From contig CAVZWW010000003.1 of assembly GCA_963779225.1 (NCBI GenBank), positions 248,001 through 312,000 of the forward strand: a DNA stretch of 64,000 nucleotides, in the 5' to 3' direction. This document shows positions 54,101 through 62,389 of the stretch, piece after piece. A model generated the notes under the pieces. The model worked only from the letters and a program-made list of their open reading frames with translations, had not been told where the DNA came from and ran no database searches. Position 1 is the stretch's first letter. Each line of letters opens with the position of its first letter. Source of the stretch: CAVPCZ01 sp963779225. GTDB lineage: Bacteria; Bacteroidota; Ignavibacteria; UBA10030; UBA6906. The translations under genes were made by a program, and so were the position numbers.

Positions 54101-54461
54101 GCCCTGGGTACTTCTCCTGAACGAGTTTTCGGGGACAGTCGCAGAAATTGTGGCATACCGGTTTAAGAAATACAGACTCGGATCTGTCGTAGGCAGACGT
54201 TCACGGGGGTGCATGAGGGGTACGCGAAGGTCACGGCAGTTGCTGGACGGGACAGTATTCTGGTGTTCCGAACCCGAGGGGGCGAAGTGGAGCATGGAAG
54301 GACATGGTGTGGATCCGGATATCGAGCTGGACAATGATCCCGCACGGGAATTTGCGGGAATCGATGACCAGCTGAACAAAGCGATCGAGCTGGTGAATGA
54401 GGAATTGAGGAAGAAGCCGGTCAAGCTCCCGCCCCCGCCGTACCCGGAGAAGTGCAAGTAG
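51195..54461 (+). CDS. Tricorn-like S41-family protein with altered active site
   Basis: 1088 residues from the ATG at 51195 (AAGGGAA upstream), with a signal peptide (about 1-25) and WD40/PD40-like beta-propeller repeats in the N-terminal two thirds (many SPDGKW-type turns), a PDZ-like segment and a C-terminal S41 domain. Tricorn-type peptidases carry the nucleophile in a SDGD loop; here the equivalent stretch reads NEFSGTVAEIVAYRF, so the Ser-Asp pair is missing. The His-bearing segment GELNAGHAY is retained. Several aromatic positions of the propeller are Cys or Arg. Exported, possibly an inactive peptidase homologue with a binding role, or a fast-evolving paralogue. The start is chosen for the signal peptide. 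Confidence 0.8.
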   Translation: MPISPRPLLMLLPLLAAGSAPAQQETGLLRFPAIHGDQVVFSYAGDLFTVSAAGGVARRLTSDAGYEMFARFSPDGKSIAFTAQYDGNTEVYLMPASGGVPERLTTTATLGRDDVSDCIGPNNIVMAWKDNNTIVYRSRQREADDVNGQLFMVPREGGPSRQLPLPRGGFCSFAPDGNRMAYNRVFGEFCTCRRSRGGESDDIWIYDFDRKTTSNITNDPAQDLFPMWAGTQIYFVSDRGENRRMNLFAYDPGTQQVRALTNFTEFDIKFPSPGNTAIIFENGGFLYTLAFETEQVRKLTIVILEDFDSARGGLRNVSRDITSFEIAPDGSRALFGARGDLFTVPEKNGNTRNLTNTPGTHERNPRWSPDGKWIAYIADGSGEDELYIMPQDGTGQPVQLTTGGDTYTYPLYWSPDSKKLLWADMQGRLQYVDVESKQITIVARATAREFSGYTWSPDSRWIAYARPEEERMTTIQLYSVEQKTTLDVTDGRFRSADPAFSTDGKYLFFVSARTFTPPYGQTEWNHVYAAMSNIYLVALAKSTRSPFEPRSDEVKVKEERKDRDRKDGENRNGARVHKKSGGFRVNVDPDGIRQRITVLPIPSSNYRNLQSAGDRLFYVRTGRRGEKPQLLLYNFTKQKETALGDVGGFEISADRRKMIVGAEGVYVILNLPGSKMNMKDRLNLSGMNVMLDRRAEWNQVFAESWRLMCDGVHTPNMHGVEWSEVRRKHAALLQYVNHRADLTYLIGEMIGELNAGHAYAGGGDSARPDRVLTGLLGAQIERDRTTDYFRIARILKGQNWDRALRSPLTEIGVDVKEGDYILTVNGKSTGTMKDIYQALINSVGKQVVLKVHSKPEESGSRSVVVVPIGDERPLYYYNWVQENTRKVDKATGSTVGYVHIPDIEGPGLNEFISTCCPKSTKAGLIVDVRGYGGGTVSSQDTEGLHRGSAMMDIGLQAMISFGPGGLVPGPWVLLLNEFSGTVAEIVAYRFKKYRLGSVVGRRSRGCMRGTRRSRQLLDGTVFWCSEPEGAKWSMEGHGVDPDIELDNDPAREFAGIDDQLNKAIELVNEELRKKPVKLPPPPYPEKCK

Positions 54462-54497
54462 GATGAGGCGCGGTGCCTCTTCCCGGTCTCCCCGGAG

Positions 54498-54977
54498 CTA
54501 TTCCGTGGTGCGGGACATCCGTACATACTCTTCGAAAGAGTATCCGTCACGTAGATCCCGGTGAACACGCTGGAACAGAGTGCCCACCAGGTGCTCGAAT
54601 GGGGGGAAAAAGGTATCCGCGTCGATTTCCCGGTCCACGATCGTGAGAAAGAGCTGATCTGCCCGTTCCAGGACTTGCGCATACACCTCACCGCCCCCGA
54701 TCACAAACACGTATTCCTGGCCGGCAAGCGCACTGAGTGCACCATCCAGGGAGGTGTATGTTTCCACGCCTTTGACGGGTGAGCGGCTCAAGACCACATT
54801 TCGCCGGCCGGGGAGTGGTTTGCCGAGGGAGTCATACGTCTTCCGCCCCATGAGTATCGTGTGGCCCATGGTGAGCCTTTTAAAGCGTTGAAGGTCCTCG
54901 GAGATGTGCCAGGGGAGGGTGTTGTCTTTGCCGATGGCGCGGTTGCGGGCGAGCGCCGCAATAATGACAAGCTTCAC
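54498..54977 (-). CDS. folA: Dihydrofolate reductase
   Basis: 159-residue enzyme that reduces dihydrofolate with NADPH to regenerate tetrahydrofolate. It shows the conserved IAALARNRAIGKDNTLPWH opening with the Trp-His-containing loop, GHTILMGRKTYDSLGKPLPG and the VIGGGEVYAQ strand. Length fits chromosomal type I DHFR. The ATG overlaps the stop of thyA by four bases, and the two act in sequence: ThyA produces the dihydrofolate that this enzyme reduces. Assignment is firm. Confidence 0.95.
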   Translation of the reverse strand: MKLVIIAALARNRAIGKDNTLPWHISEDLQRFKRLTMGHTILMGRKTYDSLGKPLPGRRNVVLSRSPVKGVETYTSLDGALSALAGQEYVFVIGGGEVYAQVLERADQLFLTIVDREIDADTFFPPFEHLVGTLFQRVHRDLRDGYSFEEYVRMSRTTE

Positions 54978-55786
54978 ACCGCAACCTGGAATTTAATTGC
55001 CGGATGGGGGTCGTAACCTCTCAGCGTAAAATCTTCGAAGGTGAGTCTATCGAGCGGTTTCTGTGCGATCTCCAATTCCGGCATCGGTAGCGGGGTCCGC
55101 CCAAGTTGTTCCTTCAACCCATCGATGTGATTGACGTAGATGTGGGCGTCGACGATGGTGTGACTGAACACGCCGGGCAGGAGGGCGGCTTCGCGCGCGA
55201 GAATGCGCGTCAGGAGCGAGTACGCCGCGAGGTTAAAGGGTATGCCGAGGGCGATGTCGCCGGAACGCTGGGTCAGATGGCAGTTCAGTCTTCCGTCCAG
55301 CACGTTGAAGGCGAACGTGTAGTGGCAGGGGGGAAGTTTGCTGCTGTGTGCGTTGCCCGGTTCCCAGGCGGTAACAACCATTCTGCGGGAATTCGGGTCG
55401 GTTTTCAACAGCTCGATCACCTTCCCTATCTGATCGATTTCCACCACCTCATATACCCCCGTGACCGGATCCTGTACCGCGCTGGGGAAGCGCCTCCAGT
55501 AGCGGCCGTACGCAGTATCCAGGTTCCCTTCCTCATCCGCCCATGCGTCCCAGATCTTGGTGTGCTGGCGGAGATTCCGGATATGGTCTTCGCCGGAAAG
55601 ATACCAGAGCACCTCGCGGAGCATGGCGTTGAAGTTGACCTTCTTCGTGGTCAGCAGTGGAAATCCCGCACCGATGTCCACGGAGTAGTGTTCGGCAAAA
55701 CAGCAGAGCGTATCGACGCCTGTACGGTTTTGCTTGCGCACGCCGTGAGTCAAAACACGGTTGACGAGATCGAGGTATTCACGCAT
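54974..55786 (-). CDS. thyA: Thymidylate synthase (ThyA)
   Basis: 270 residues, normal for the classical folate-dependent enzyme that methylates dUMP to dTMP. The catalytic Cys is in KLPPCHYTF, and the LTQRSGDIALGIPFNLAAYS segment binds nucleotide and folate. The N-terminal NRTGVDT and WDAWAD segments are typical. It forms a two-gene operon with folA (ATGA overlap). Its start lies about 60 bp after the ABC permease gene, which runs in the same direction, so read-through from that operon is possible. Confidence 0.96.
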   Translation of the reverse strand: MREYLDLVNRVLTHGVRKQNRTGVDTLCCFAEHYSVDIGAGFPLLTTKKVNFNAMLREVLWYLSGEDHIRNLRQHTKIWDAWADEEGNLDTAYGRYWRRFPSAVQDPVTGVYEVVEIDQIGKVIELLKTDPNSRRMVVTAWEPGNAHSSKLPPCHYTFAFNVLDGRLNCHLTQRSGDIALGIPFNLAAYSLLTRILAREAALLPGVFSHTIVDAHIYVNHIDGLKEQLGRTPLPMPELEIAQKPLDRLTFEDFTLRGYDPHPAIKFQVAV

Positions 55787-55846
55787 AAGGGAATCAGGAT
55801 TGGGGGTTCGTGGTCAAGCTAGCGAAAACAGCGCCGAAATGCAAGG

Positions 55847-56614
55847 TTACGACCGGATGGGTTTCTGAATCGTCCTGACAGCGACCCAGAATGACACGAG
55901 GAGAAACGCGGTAAAAGCCGCCGCCTCCAGCAGGATCATTTTTCCGTCTCCGGTTCCGATGGTTGCGTACCGTAACACATCGGTATGCCATGTCAGCGGG
56001 TTGACCATGGACGCCGTGCGAAGCCAGACGGGCAGAGTGTCCGACGGATAGAACATGGTGCTTCCGAACATCAACACAAAGTAGGCAACGTTGATGAAGG
56101 TGTTGAACATATCGTTCCGCCGGATCCGGATTGCGAATGTCGTCAGGAAAAAGAACCATCCCGATGTCCCCAGGACGAGTCCGGCCGCCACCATGCCGAG
56201 CAGGTCCCACCGCACCGTGACGTGCAGGAGAACCACAGCCGCGACGATGGTAACGATCCCCTGGAGAAGCGACAGCAGGCAGTTGAAGATGATTTTTCCG
56301 ATCAGGAACTCCGCCCGGGTCATCGGGTAGGTCAGAAATTCATAAAACATACCGTTGTCACGATCTACAAAGAAACCGTACGCCGTGTTGATGGCGATGC
56401 CGAAGCAGGCCATGGAGAGCACGCCGGCCAGAAAGAAGGCGTTGTAGTCCAGGGTCACGCCCCGGATATTCATCCCTTCGGAGAACGCACTGTTGAGTCC
56501 GATGCCGAACAGGAGGAGGTACGTCAGAGGCATGAACAGATCGTAGAACAACCATGTCAGGCTGGTGGTCCGGATGCAGTATTCGCGATACATCACAGCA
56601 AAGATCATCTTCAT
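55847..56614 (-). CDS. ABC-2 type transporter permease
   Basis: 255 residues with six membrane helices (about 20-40, 58-80, 105-130, 140-165, 172-190 and 225-245). The pattern of an ABC-2 exporter permease is clear, including the cytosolic loop with YPMTRAEFLIGKI before helix 3. The ATG overlaps the stop of the ATP-binding gene by four bases, so permease and ATPase are made together. Substrates of such two-gene exporters include polysaccharides, drugs and lipids; no choice can be made here. Confidence 0.88.
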   Translation of the reverse strand: MKMIFAVMYREYCIRTTSLTWLFYDLFMPLTYLLLFGIGLNSAFSEGMNIRGVTLDYNAFFLAGVLSMACFGIAINTAYGFFVDRDNGMFYEFLTYPMTRAEFLIGKIIFNCLLSLLQGIVTIVAAVVLLHVTVRWDLLGMVAAGLVLGTSGWFFFLTTFAIRIRRNDMFNTFINVAYFVLMFGSTMFYPSDTLPVWLRTASMVNPLTWHTDVLRYATIGTGDGKMILLEAAAFTAFLLVSFWVAVRTIQKPIRS

Positions 56615-57597
56615 GGTGGAAGGACTTCCCCCTCCGGCCGGACGGCATGCGGCTTCTCGAGCAGTTCCAGGAAGACATCTTCCAGGGAAGCGCTGGTGAC
56701 TTCAAAGTGGAGTATCGGCGCGACACGGGCCAGGGCATTCAGCAGATCAAATGTCGAAGCATCATTCCCTTTGATGCTCATCGTAAGTGTAGTCTGTGTT
56801 GAACTCATCTTCAGGAGTGGAAAGCGCCGGGCGGTTTCGAGAATAGCGGGACCGAGTTCTTCAAATGTAACAGTAACATCGTACGCCCGCCCGGTGAGCG
56901 CCTTGATCACCTGCAGATCGCCGCTGGCAATACATCGTCCGCTGTCAATAATGGCAATGCGGTCGCACAGTTCCTCCGCCTCGTGGAGAATATGGGTCGT
57001 CAGGAGAATCGTTCTTCCCTCCCGCGCGTGATGGCGGATTGCATCGAGCGTCGCGCGTTTGTTCACCGGGTCCATCCCGGTCGTCGCCTCATCGAGGAAC
57101 ACCACGGGTTTGTCGACCATGAACACCTTTGCCACCTGAACGCGGCGCTTCAGACCACCGCTGAGGTCGATGACTTTCTGGTTGCGGTATTCTTCGAGGC
57201 CGAACTGGGCCATAATGGCTTCGGCGCGGGGCCGGATTGCAGACCGGGGGATGGAATGAAAGCGTGCATACGTGATGAGATTGTCAAGAACGGAGAGAAA
57301 CACCTCAACCGCATTCTCCTGAAGCACCGCGCAGATGGACTGGCGCACGGCAAAGGGTTTGCGGATGACATCATGGCCGCAGACTGACGCAGTTCCGCCG
57401 GTGGGGCGGACCAGAGTGGTCAGGACTCTCAGGAGTGTGGTTTTACCCGCACCATTGCGCCCTAAAATGCCGAAAATCTCCCCCTTCCGGACGTTCAGGC
57501 TCAGGCCGTCCAGCGCGCGTACCGGAGACCGTGAGGATTCCCTGTATACCTTGACCAGGCGGTCGACGGCGATCATGTGTTCGTCTGCCACGGGCAT
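56611..57597 (-). CDS. ABC transporter ATP-binding protein (partner of the ABC-2 permease)
   Basis: About 328 residues from the ATG at 57597 (ATG at 57576 also possible; an upstream extension to a TTG has no ribosome site). Walker A is GRNGAGKTT, the signature is LSGGLKRR, Walker B is VVFLDEATTGMDP and the switch His is in LTTHILHEAEEL. A C-terminal domain of about 100 residues follows, as in drug- and polysaccharide-export ATPases of the DrrA type. It is coupled to the permease gene by ATGA. The gene is divergent from the repeat-protein gene at 57729. Confidence 0.9.
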   Translation of the reverse strand: MPVADEHMIAVDRLVKVYRESSRSPVRALDGLSLNVRKGEIFGILGRNGAGKTTLLRVLTTLVRPTGGTASVCGHDVIRKPFAVRQSICAVLQENAVEVFLSVLDNLITYARFHSIPRSAIRPRAEAIMAQFGLEEYRNQKVIDLSGGLKRRVQVAKVFMVDKPVVFLDEATTGMDPVNKRATLDAIRHHAREGRTILLTTHILHEAEELCDRIAIIDSGRCIASGDLQVIKALTGRAYDVTVTFEELGPAILETARRFPLLKMSSTQTTLTMSIKGNDASTFDLLNALARVAPILHFEVTSASLEDVFLELLEKPHAVRPEGEVLPP

Positions 57598-57728
57598 GCC
57601 GGACTCAATGTAGGCAGGAATGGCATCGTGTGTCAAGGCATTGCGCAACAAATATGCGGCTTTCTCGTATAGTCTGTAGGGGAATACGCCGAAAACGTGC
57701 CGGGAATTACAGTCTCTGGAAACGACTC

Positions 57729-59600
57729 ATGCGACCTCACATCATTCTGACCGCCGGGTTGTTAACGACCGGACTCCTGTTTGCCCGAGCCGGCGAAAAG
57801 ACCATAACCACGCTGAAGGATTTTAGCCAGGTGGAAATGAAGCAGGCGGGTTTCGATTTGCCCCAGCGGGCAACCCTGCACATCAAGGCGCGCGGTGCCG
57901 GGGGGAGTTACGGATGGTCGTACAAGAGTGACCGCATGTTTGCCTATGGGTGGATCATCAACGCGGACACGAGATCCCTGGTCTGGGAAATGACGTCACA
58001 GAACACCGAAAAAGCAGGCGATGATCGTGAATTCGACGGTGTGCTCGTACTCGAACCGGGAAGCTACGAGGTGTATTTTGCCGCGACCACTTTCACCTTT
58101 CACTCATCGCTCACGCACATCAACCTGAACGTCGACCACCGGCGTCAGCCGCTGTTCGGTCTACGCGAAAAAAAGGGAGGGCACTTCTTCTCCTGGCTCA
58201 CGGATTGGTGGACAGACGACATGACAGAGTCCTGGCAGCGTCGTTCAACAGCGTGGGGCATTGAACTCCTCGCGGACGATGCGGTTGCGCACGGGATTTC
58301 GACCTTCACACCGCCAAAACTCTCTCCTGCGGTTGTCCTCAAGGCCACCGGACTGGGGGACGATGCAGTCGTGCGAAGCGGATTCACGGTGAGTGCGCCG
58401 ACGATGCTGACCATTCGCGCTCTCGGGGAGGGGCAACCCGGCGCTGAGTGTGCGGATTGCGGCTGGATTGTGGACGCAAAGACCCGGGAGCGCGTCTGGG
58501 ATCTCGGATGGCGGGATGCCAGACCCGCCGGCGGGGCACGCAAGAATCTTATGGCCGAGTCCGACGTGCGCCTGGACAAAGGAACGTATGTACTGTATGT
58601 CATCACGGATGGCAGCCATTCCTCTGCGGACTGGAACGATGCGCCGCCGTATGATCCGTTGTCGTGGGGCGTGACGGTCAGCGTCGCCGACGAACGTGAC
58701 AGGAAGAACGTGACGCCCGTTCAGTATCGCGAGGATCAGAACATCATTGTCAGCATGACGAAGGTACGTGATAATGAATCACGTTCGGAGGGTTTTACTC
58801 TCAAGGAGGACACCAGGGTCCGAATCTATGCCTTCGGGGAGCGGAGCAATTCCAGACGCACCATGGCGGACTACGCGACGATTGTCGACGCCAAGAGCCG
58901 GCAGCGCATCTGGACTATGGATGTCGACCGGACCCGTCATGCCGGGGGCGCCTCCAAGAACAGATTCATCGATGAAGACGTCTTGCTGCCCAAAGGCAGT
59001 TACGTCGTCACGTATGTCACCGACGATTCGCACGCCTATGATGCCTGGAACGACGATCCGCCGTTTGACGCCGAACACTACGGGATTACGATCAGCGGTG
59101 CGGACGACACCTTCTCATCCGCCCAGGTGACAAAGTATGTCGAAGAGAAAGACAGGAATGTCCTTGCACAGATTATTCGTGTGCGTGATGATGCAGACCG
59201 GTCGGAGCGTTTTGCGCTGGAGCAGACCACGCGGATTCGTGTTTATGCCATCGGCGAGGGACAGAACCGCGAGATGTTCGATTACGGGTGGATTGAGGAT
59301 GCCCGGACAGGAAGTGTTGTTTGGGAGATGACCTACGGGATGACGTTCCATGCCGGCGGCGGCCGGAAAAACCGGATGGTGAACACGAATGTCGTCCTTG
59401 AAAAGGGAGAGTACCTTCTCCGGTACCGGACGGACGATTCACATGCCTGGGGGGACTTTAACGTCGATCCCCCCGATGACCGGGATTACTGGGGTATTAC
59501 ATTATATCGCGACAGTACGCCGGAGGCGCCTCTACCGCCCGTGGCGCCCCAGGGAACCGGCTCATCCGTTCCCCCGAAAGCTCAACGACCGCCGCGTTGA
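57729..59600 (+). CDS. Exported protein of four tandem ~120-aa repeats
   Basis: 623 residues from the ATG at 57729. After a signal peptide (about 1-19) come four related units. Each contains a strand with (G)W-I-x-DA-(K/R)-(T/S)-R, a VWEM- or IWTM-type strand, an AGG-(A/G)-R-KN segment, KG-x-Y, a DDSHA or DGSHS box and WN-x-x-PP-x-D followed by WGIT. The first repeat is the most diverged. Each unit should be a small beta-sandwich. No catalytic site is evident; a binding or surface-display function is likely. I do not recognise a named family. The 3' end overlaps the convergent pseudouridine synthase gene by 19 bp. GC content and codon use look like the neighbours. Confidence 0.75.
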   Translation: MRPHIILTAGLLTTGLLFARAGEKTITTLKDFSQVEMKQAGFDLPQRATLHIKARGAGGSYGWSYKSDRMFAYGWIINADTRSLVWEMTSQNTEKAGDDREFDGVLVLEPGSYEVYFAATTFTFHSSLTHINLNVDHRRQPLFGLREKKGGHFFSWLTDWWTDDMTESWQRRSTAWGIELLADDAVAHGISTFTPPKLSPAVVLKATGLGDDAVVRSGFTVSAPTMLTIRALGEGQPGAECADCGWIVDAKTRERVWDLGWRDARPAGGARKNLMAESDVRLDKGTYVLYVITDGSHSSADWNDAPPYDPLSWGVTVSVADERDRKNVTPVQYREDQNIIVSMTKVRDNESRSEGFTLKEDTRVRIYAFGERSNSRRTMADYATIVDAKSRQRIWTMDVDRTRHAGGASKNRFIDEDVLLPKGSYVVTYVTDDSHAYDAWNDDPPFDAEHYGITISGADDTFSSAQVTKYVEEKDRNVLAQIIRVRDDADRSERFALEQTTRIRVYAIGEGQNREMFDYGWIEDARTGSVVWEMTYGMTFHAGGGRKNRMVNTNVVLEKGEYLLRYRTDDSHAWGDFNVDPPDDRDYWGITLYRDSTPEAPLPPVAPQGTGSSVPPKAQRPPR

Positions 59601-60196
59601 AGCGCCTGGAGCGTCCGGCGGAGACGTTCCACTTCCCGGGAATTCAGCTCTCGCCGGCCGCCCGGCACGAGCCCGTCCAGCGTCAGATCGCCGATACGTG
59701 TCCGGATGAGTCTGAGCGTAGGGTGTCCGACCGCAGCGGTCATGCGTCGCACCTGCCGGTTGCGTCCTTCGGTGATGATCAGTTCGAGCCATGCCGTGGG
59801 AATCCGTTTCCGGATCCGGATAGGGGCGGCGCGTTCCGGAAACGCCGGTTCCGGTTCGATGATGCGCACCTGTGCGGGCCGCGTCTTCTTCCCCTCGATG
59901 TTCACTCCTGATCTCAACACTTTCAGCGCGGCATCTCCAGGAACCCCTTCCACCTGCACGGCATACGTCCGGGGATGGCGGAACACCGGATCGGTTAACC
60001 GTTGTTTTATCCAGTTGTCGTCTGTCAACAGCAACACGCCTTCGCTGTCCGCGTCCAGGCGGCCGGCCGGATAGACTCCTTCCGGAAACGGCCCGAAATC
60101 CCTGAGTGAACGCCAGGCGCCTTCACGGGTGAACTGTGACACAACACCGTAGGGTTTGAAAAAGAGTACACAGATCTTCCGGATTCCTGTCGGCAT
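59582..60196 (-). CDS. RsuA/RluB/RluE-type pseudouridine synthase
   Basis: 204 residues from the ATG at 60196. Lacking an S4 domain, it resembles RluE, which modifies U2457 of 23S rRNA in E. coli. The catalytic Asp is in GRLDADSEGVLLLT, followed by the KTYAVQVEG-like strand (here RTYAVQVEG) and the C-terminal ITEGRNRQVRRM motif. The rRNA target in this organism is inferred from family only. It faces the repeat-protein gene tail-to-tail with a 19-bp overlap. Confidence 0.88.
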   Translation of the reverse strand: MPTGIRKICVLFFKPYGVVSQFTREGAWRSLRDFGPFPEGVYPAGRLDADSEGVLLLTDDNWIKQRLTDPVFRHPRTYAVQVEGVPGDAALKVLRSGVNIEGKKTRPAQVRIIEPEPAFPERAAPIRIRKRIPTAWLELIITEGRNRQVRRMTAAVGHPTLRLIRTRIGDLTLDGLVPGGRRELNSREVERLRRTLQALQRGGR

Positions 60197-60362
60197 ATCA
60201 CGAATATACAACAGGCACAGGTGACGATCAAGCATGTGCCTGACAGGCGCAAGATTCATTGCTTCTCTCGCATGGAATCTCTATTTTTCAGGTATGGCGG
60301 TCCGCCTCATGCAGAGGGATTGTTCATGTATCGCATCGCGAGCCAGTACTGAAGGGAACCTG

Positions 60363-62321
60363 TTGAGCACGTTGATACGAACTCTAGTTGTTCTCCTGTT
60401 TGTTGTGCTGGTGCCGGGTACACTCCCGCTGTCCGGGCAGACCTTCCGCGTGGACACGCTGGCGCGCGCGCCCTTTGCGCAGTACCCTGTGAGCATAGCC
60501 TTTGTCCCCGACGGGAGCGAACGGTTTTTCTTCACAGAGAAGAACAGCGGCCGGGTCCGCATATATCAGCGCCGGCTGCTGCCCGACCCGTTTCTCACCG
60601 TACCGGTGGAGTCCGAAGGCGAACAGGGTCTTCTGGGAATCGCCTGTCATCCCGCCTATGCAGATTCACCGTTCGTGTTCGTCTTCTATGTTCGTGCTGT
60701 GGATCGTCTCGGCATCGTTGAACGGTACCGCGACTCAGCCGGCATTGGCGTTGAACCGCGTCAGATCTTGATTGTGCCCCGCCTGGATGACGCAACAGAG
60801 CACAACGGGGGCGCGCTCCAGTTCGGACCCGACCGCAAGCTGTATATCTCCGTCGGGGATCACAAGACTTCCCCCTGGAACGCCCAGGATACATCGTTCT
60901 CCAGAATCGTGTGGGGAAAGATCCTGCGCATCAACTCCGACGGTTCGATCCCCCAGGACAACCCCTCCCCGCGGAAGGCATTCTGGGCCTGGGGTTTGCA
61001 GAGCTGCGAAGGGATGGCTTTTGATCCTGCAGACGGGGCGTTGTACTGTATTGACGGGGGCCTCGGGGACCCCAACCGGATTTTCCGGGTCCGGCGTGGA
61101 GGAAACATGGGATGGCCGCGTACCGCTCCACCCGATCCTCCTGCCGGGACCCCGCCTCTTTTTTCATTTCCGGCCGAACGCTCGCCTGCACTCACGGGTA
61201 TTGCCGTGTACACCGGCAACGCCTTTCCACAGCTCCGCGGCAGACTCCTGGTTGCAGCAAACGCCATTCCTTCCCTCTGGGTCAGCAAACGTCCGGCACA
61301 CAGCGATTCTCTGGTGCTCGAACGCTTCTTCACATTCCCGACAGGGTTTGCCGATGTGCAGGTCGGACCGGACGGCTGCATCTATCTGACGAATGGACCG
61401 TATCTCTCCAGCAAGATCCTCCGTCTTTCACCCGTTGCCCCTGCATTCGCAAGCACGCCTGCACCTGATGCGGTGCAGGGAATTCCGTACTCATACGCTC
61501 CAGTGTTCACGGGCACTCCTCCCGACCTTACCCTTCTCGATGGACCGGAGGGCATGACGGTCGACTCGACGACCGGTCGCCTGCTCTGGACTCCGACCAA
61601 TGCCCAGGCGCAGGCCCGGCTGTTCCGGGTTACGCTGGGTGCACAGAATGGGGCCGGAAACACGCAGCAGAGTTTTGAGCTCCGCGTCATCAACACCAAC
61701 GATCCTCCGGGAGCATTTAACCTCGGCATGGCGGCGGGCGCAGAGGTGTTGGATTTTCTCGGCACTGAACCGCAGGTCACATTTCGCTGGGCACAGGCAG
61801 ATGATCCGGACGGCGATTCGATAACCTATCTGGTGGAACTGGACAGCACGCTATCCTTCGATACTCCCGCCCACAGAGTATTCTCGTCAGGAAGCGCCGA
61901 CTCGCTGCATGTACCCCTGCCCCGCATGAGCGGCACGTATTACTGGCGTGTGATTGCCACCGACGGACGGCTTTCCACACACAGCACTCCCGCGTACGCC
62001 ACGATGAATATCACCTTTCTCCCTACACCGGACATCAAAGCGGGACCGGAACGGCCTCCCACATCCCCCCTGGAACAGAACTTTCCCAACCCCTTCAATC
62101 CATCCACAAGCATCAGCTATACCATCCAGCGGGAAGGATATGTGCGTCTCGCCGTTTTCAACCTGCTCGGGCAGGAAGTGTCGTGCGTGTTTGAGGGCAT
62201 GCAGCCCGAAGGCAAGTACACGGTGGCATTCAACAACCTCGACCTTCCGAGCGGTATCTACTTCTATCGCCTGCAGGCCCCGGGGCTCTTCGAAACCAAG
62301 AAGATGATCATCGCGCAGTAG
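60363..62321 (+). CDS. Secreted PQQ-type sugar dehydrogenase with T9SS sorting domain
   Basis: About 652 residues from a TTG at 60363 that follows AAGGGAA; ATG codons at 60294 and 60309 lack a ribosome site and would precede the signal peptide. A hydrophobic signal (about 5-25) leads into a six-bladed glucose/sorbosone-dehydrogenase-like propeller (about 30-395) with EHNGGALQFG (catalytic His) and the NMGWPR turn. An Ig-like domain (about 400-490), an Fn3-like domain (about 505-590) and a sorting domain with QNFPNPFNPSTSI follow. Substrate unknown. The start is inferred from the signal peptide. Confidence 0.8.
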   Translation: MSTLIRTLVVLLFVVLVPGTLPLSGQTFRVDTLARAPFAQYPVSIAFVPDGSERFFFTEKNSGRVRIYQRRLLPDPFLTVPVESEGEQGLLGIACHPAYADSPFVFVFYVRAVDRLGIVERYRDSAGIGVEPRQILIVPRLDDATEHNGGALQFGPDRKLYISVGDHKTSPWNAQDTSFSRIVWGKILRINSDGSIPQDNPSPRKAFWAWGLQSCEGMAFDPADGALYCIDGGLGDPNRIFRVRRGGNMGWPRTAPPDPPAGTPPLFSFPAERSPALTGIAVYTGNAFPQLRGRLLVAANAIPSLWVSKRPAHSDSLVLERFFTFPTGFADVQVGPDGCIYLTNGPYLSSKILRLSPVAPAFASTPAPDAVQGIPYSYAPVFTGTPPDLTLLDGPEGMTVDSTTGRLLWTPTNAQAQARLFRVTLGAQNGAGNTQQSFELRVINTNDPPGAFNLGMAAGAEVLDFLGTEPQVTFRWAQADDPDGDSITYLVELDSTLSFDTPAHRVFSSGSADSLHVPLPRMSGTYYWRVIATDGRLSTHSTPAYATMNITFLPTPDIKAGPERPPTSPLEQNFPNPFNPSTSISYTIQREGYVRLAVFNLLGQEVSCVFEGMQPEGKYTVAFNNLDLPSGIYFYRLQAPGLFETKKMIIAQ

Positions 62322-62389
62322 CAGCAATTGCGTTTTGGTGACAAAACCCGTATGGTGAATCGTTCTCTGTTTTTTCTCACAGGTGGCTC

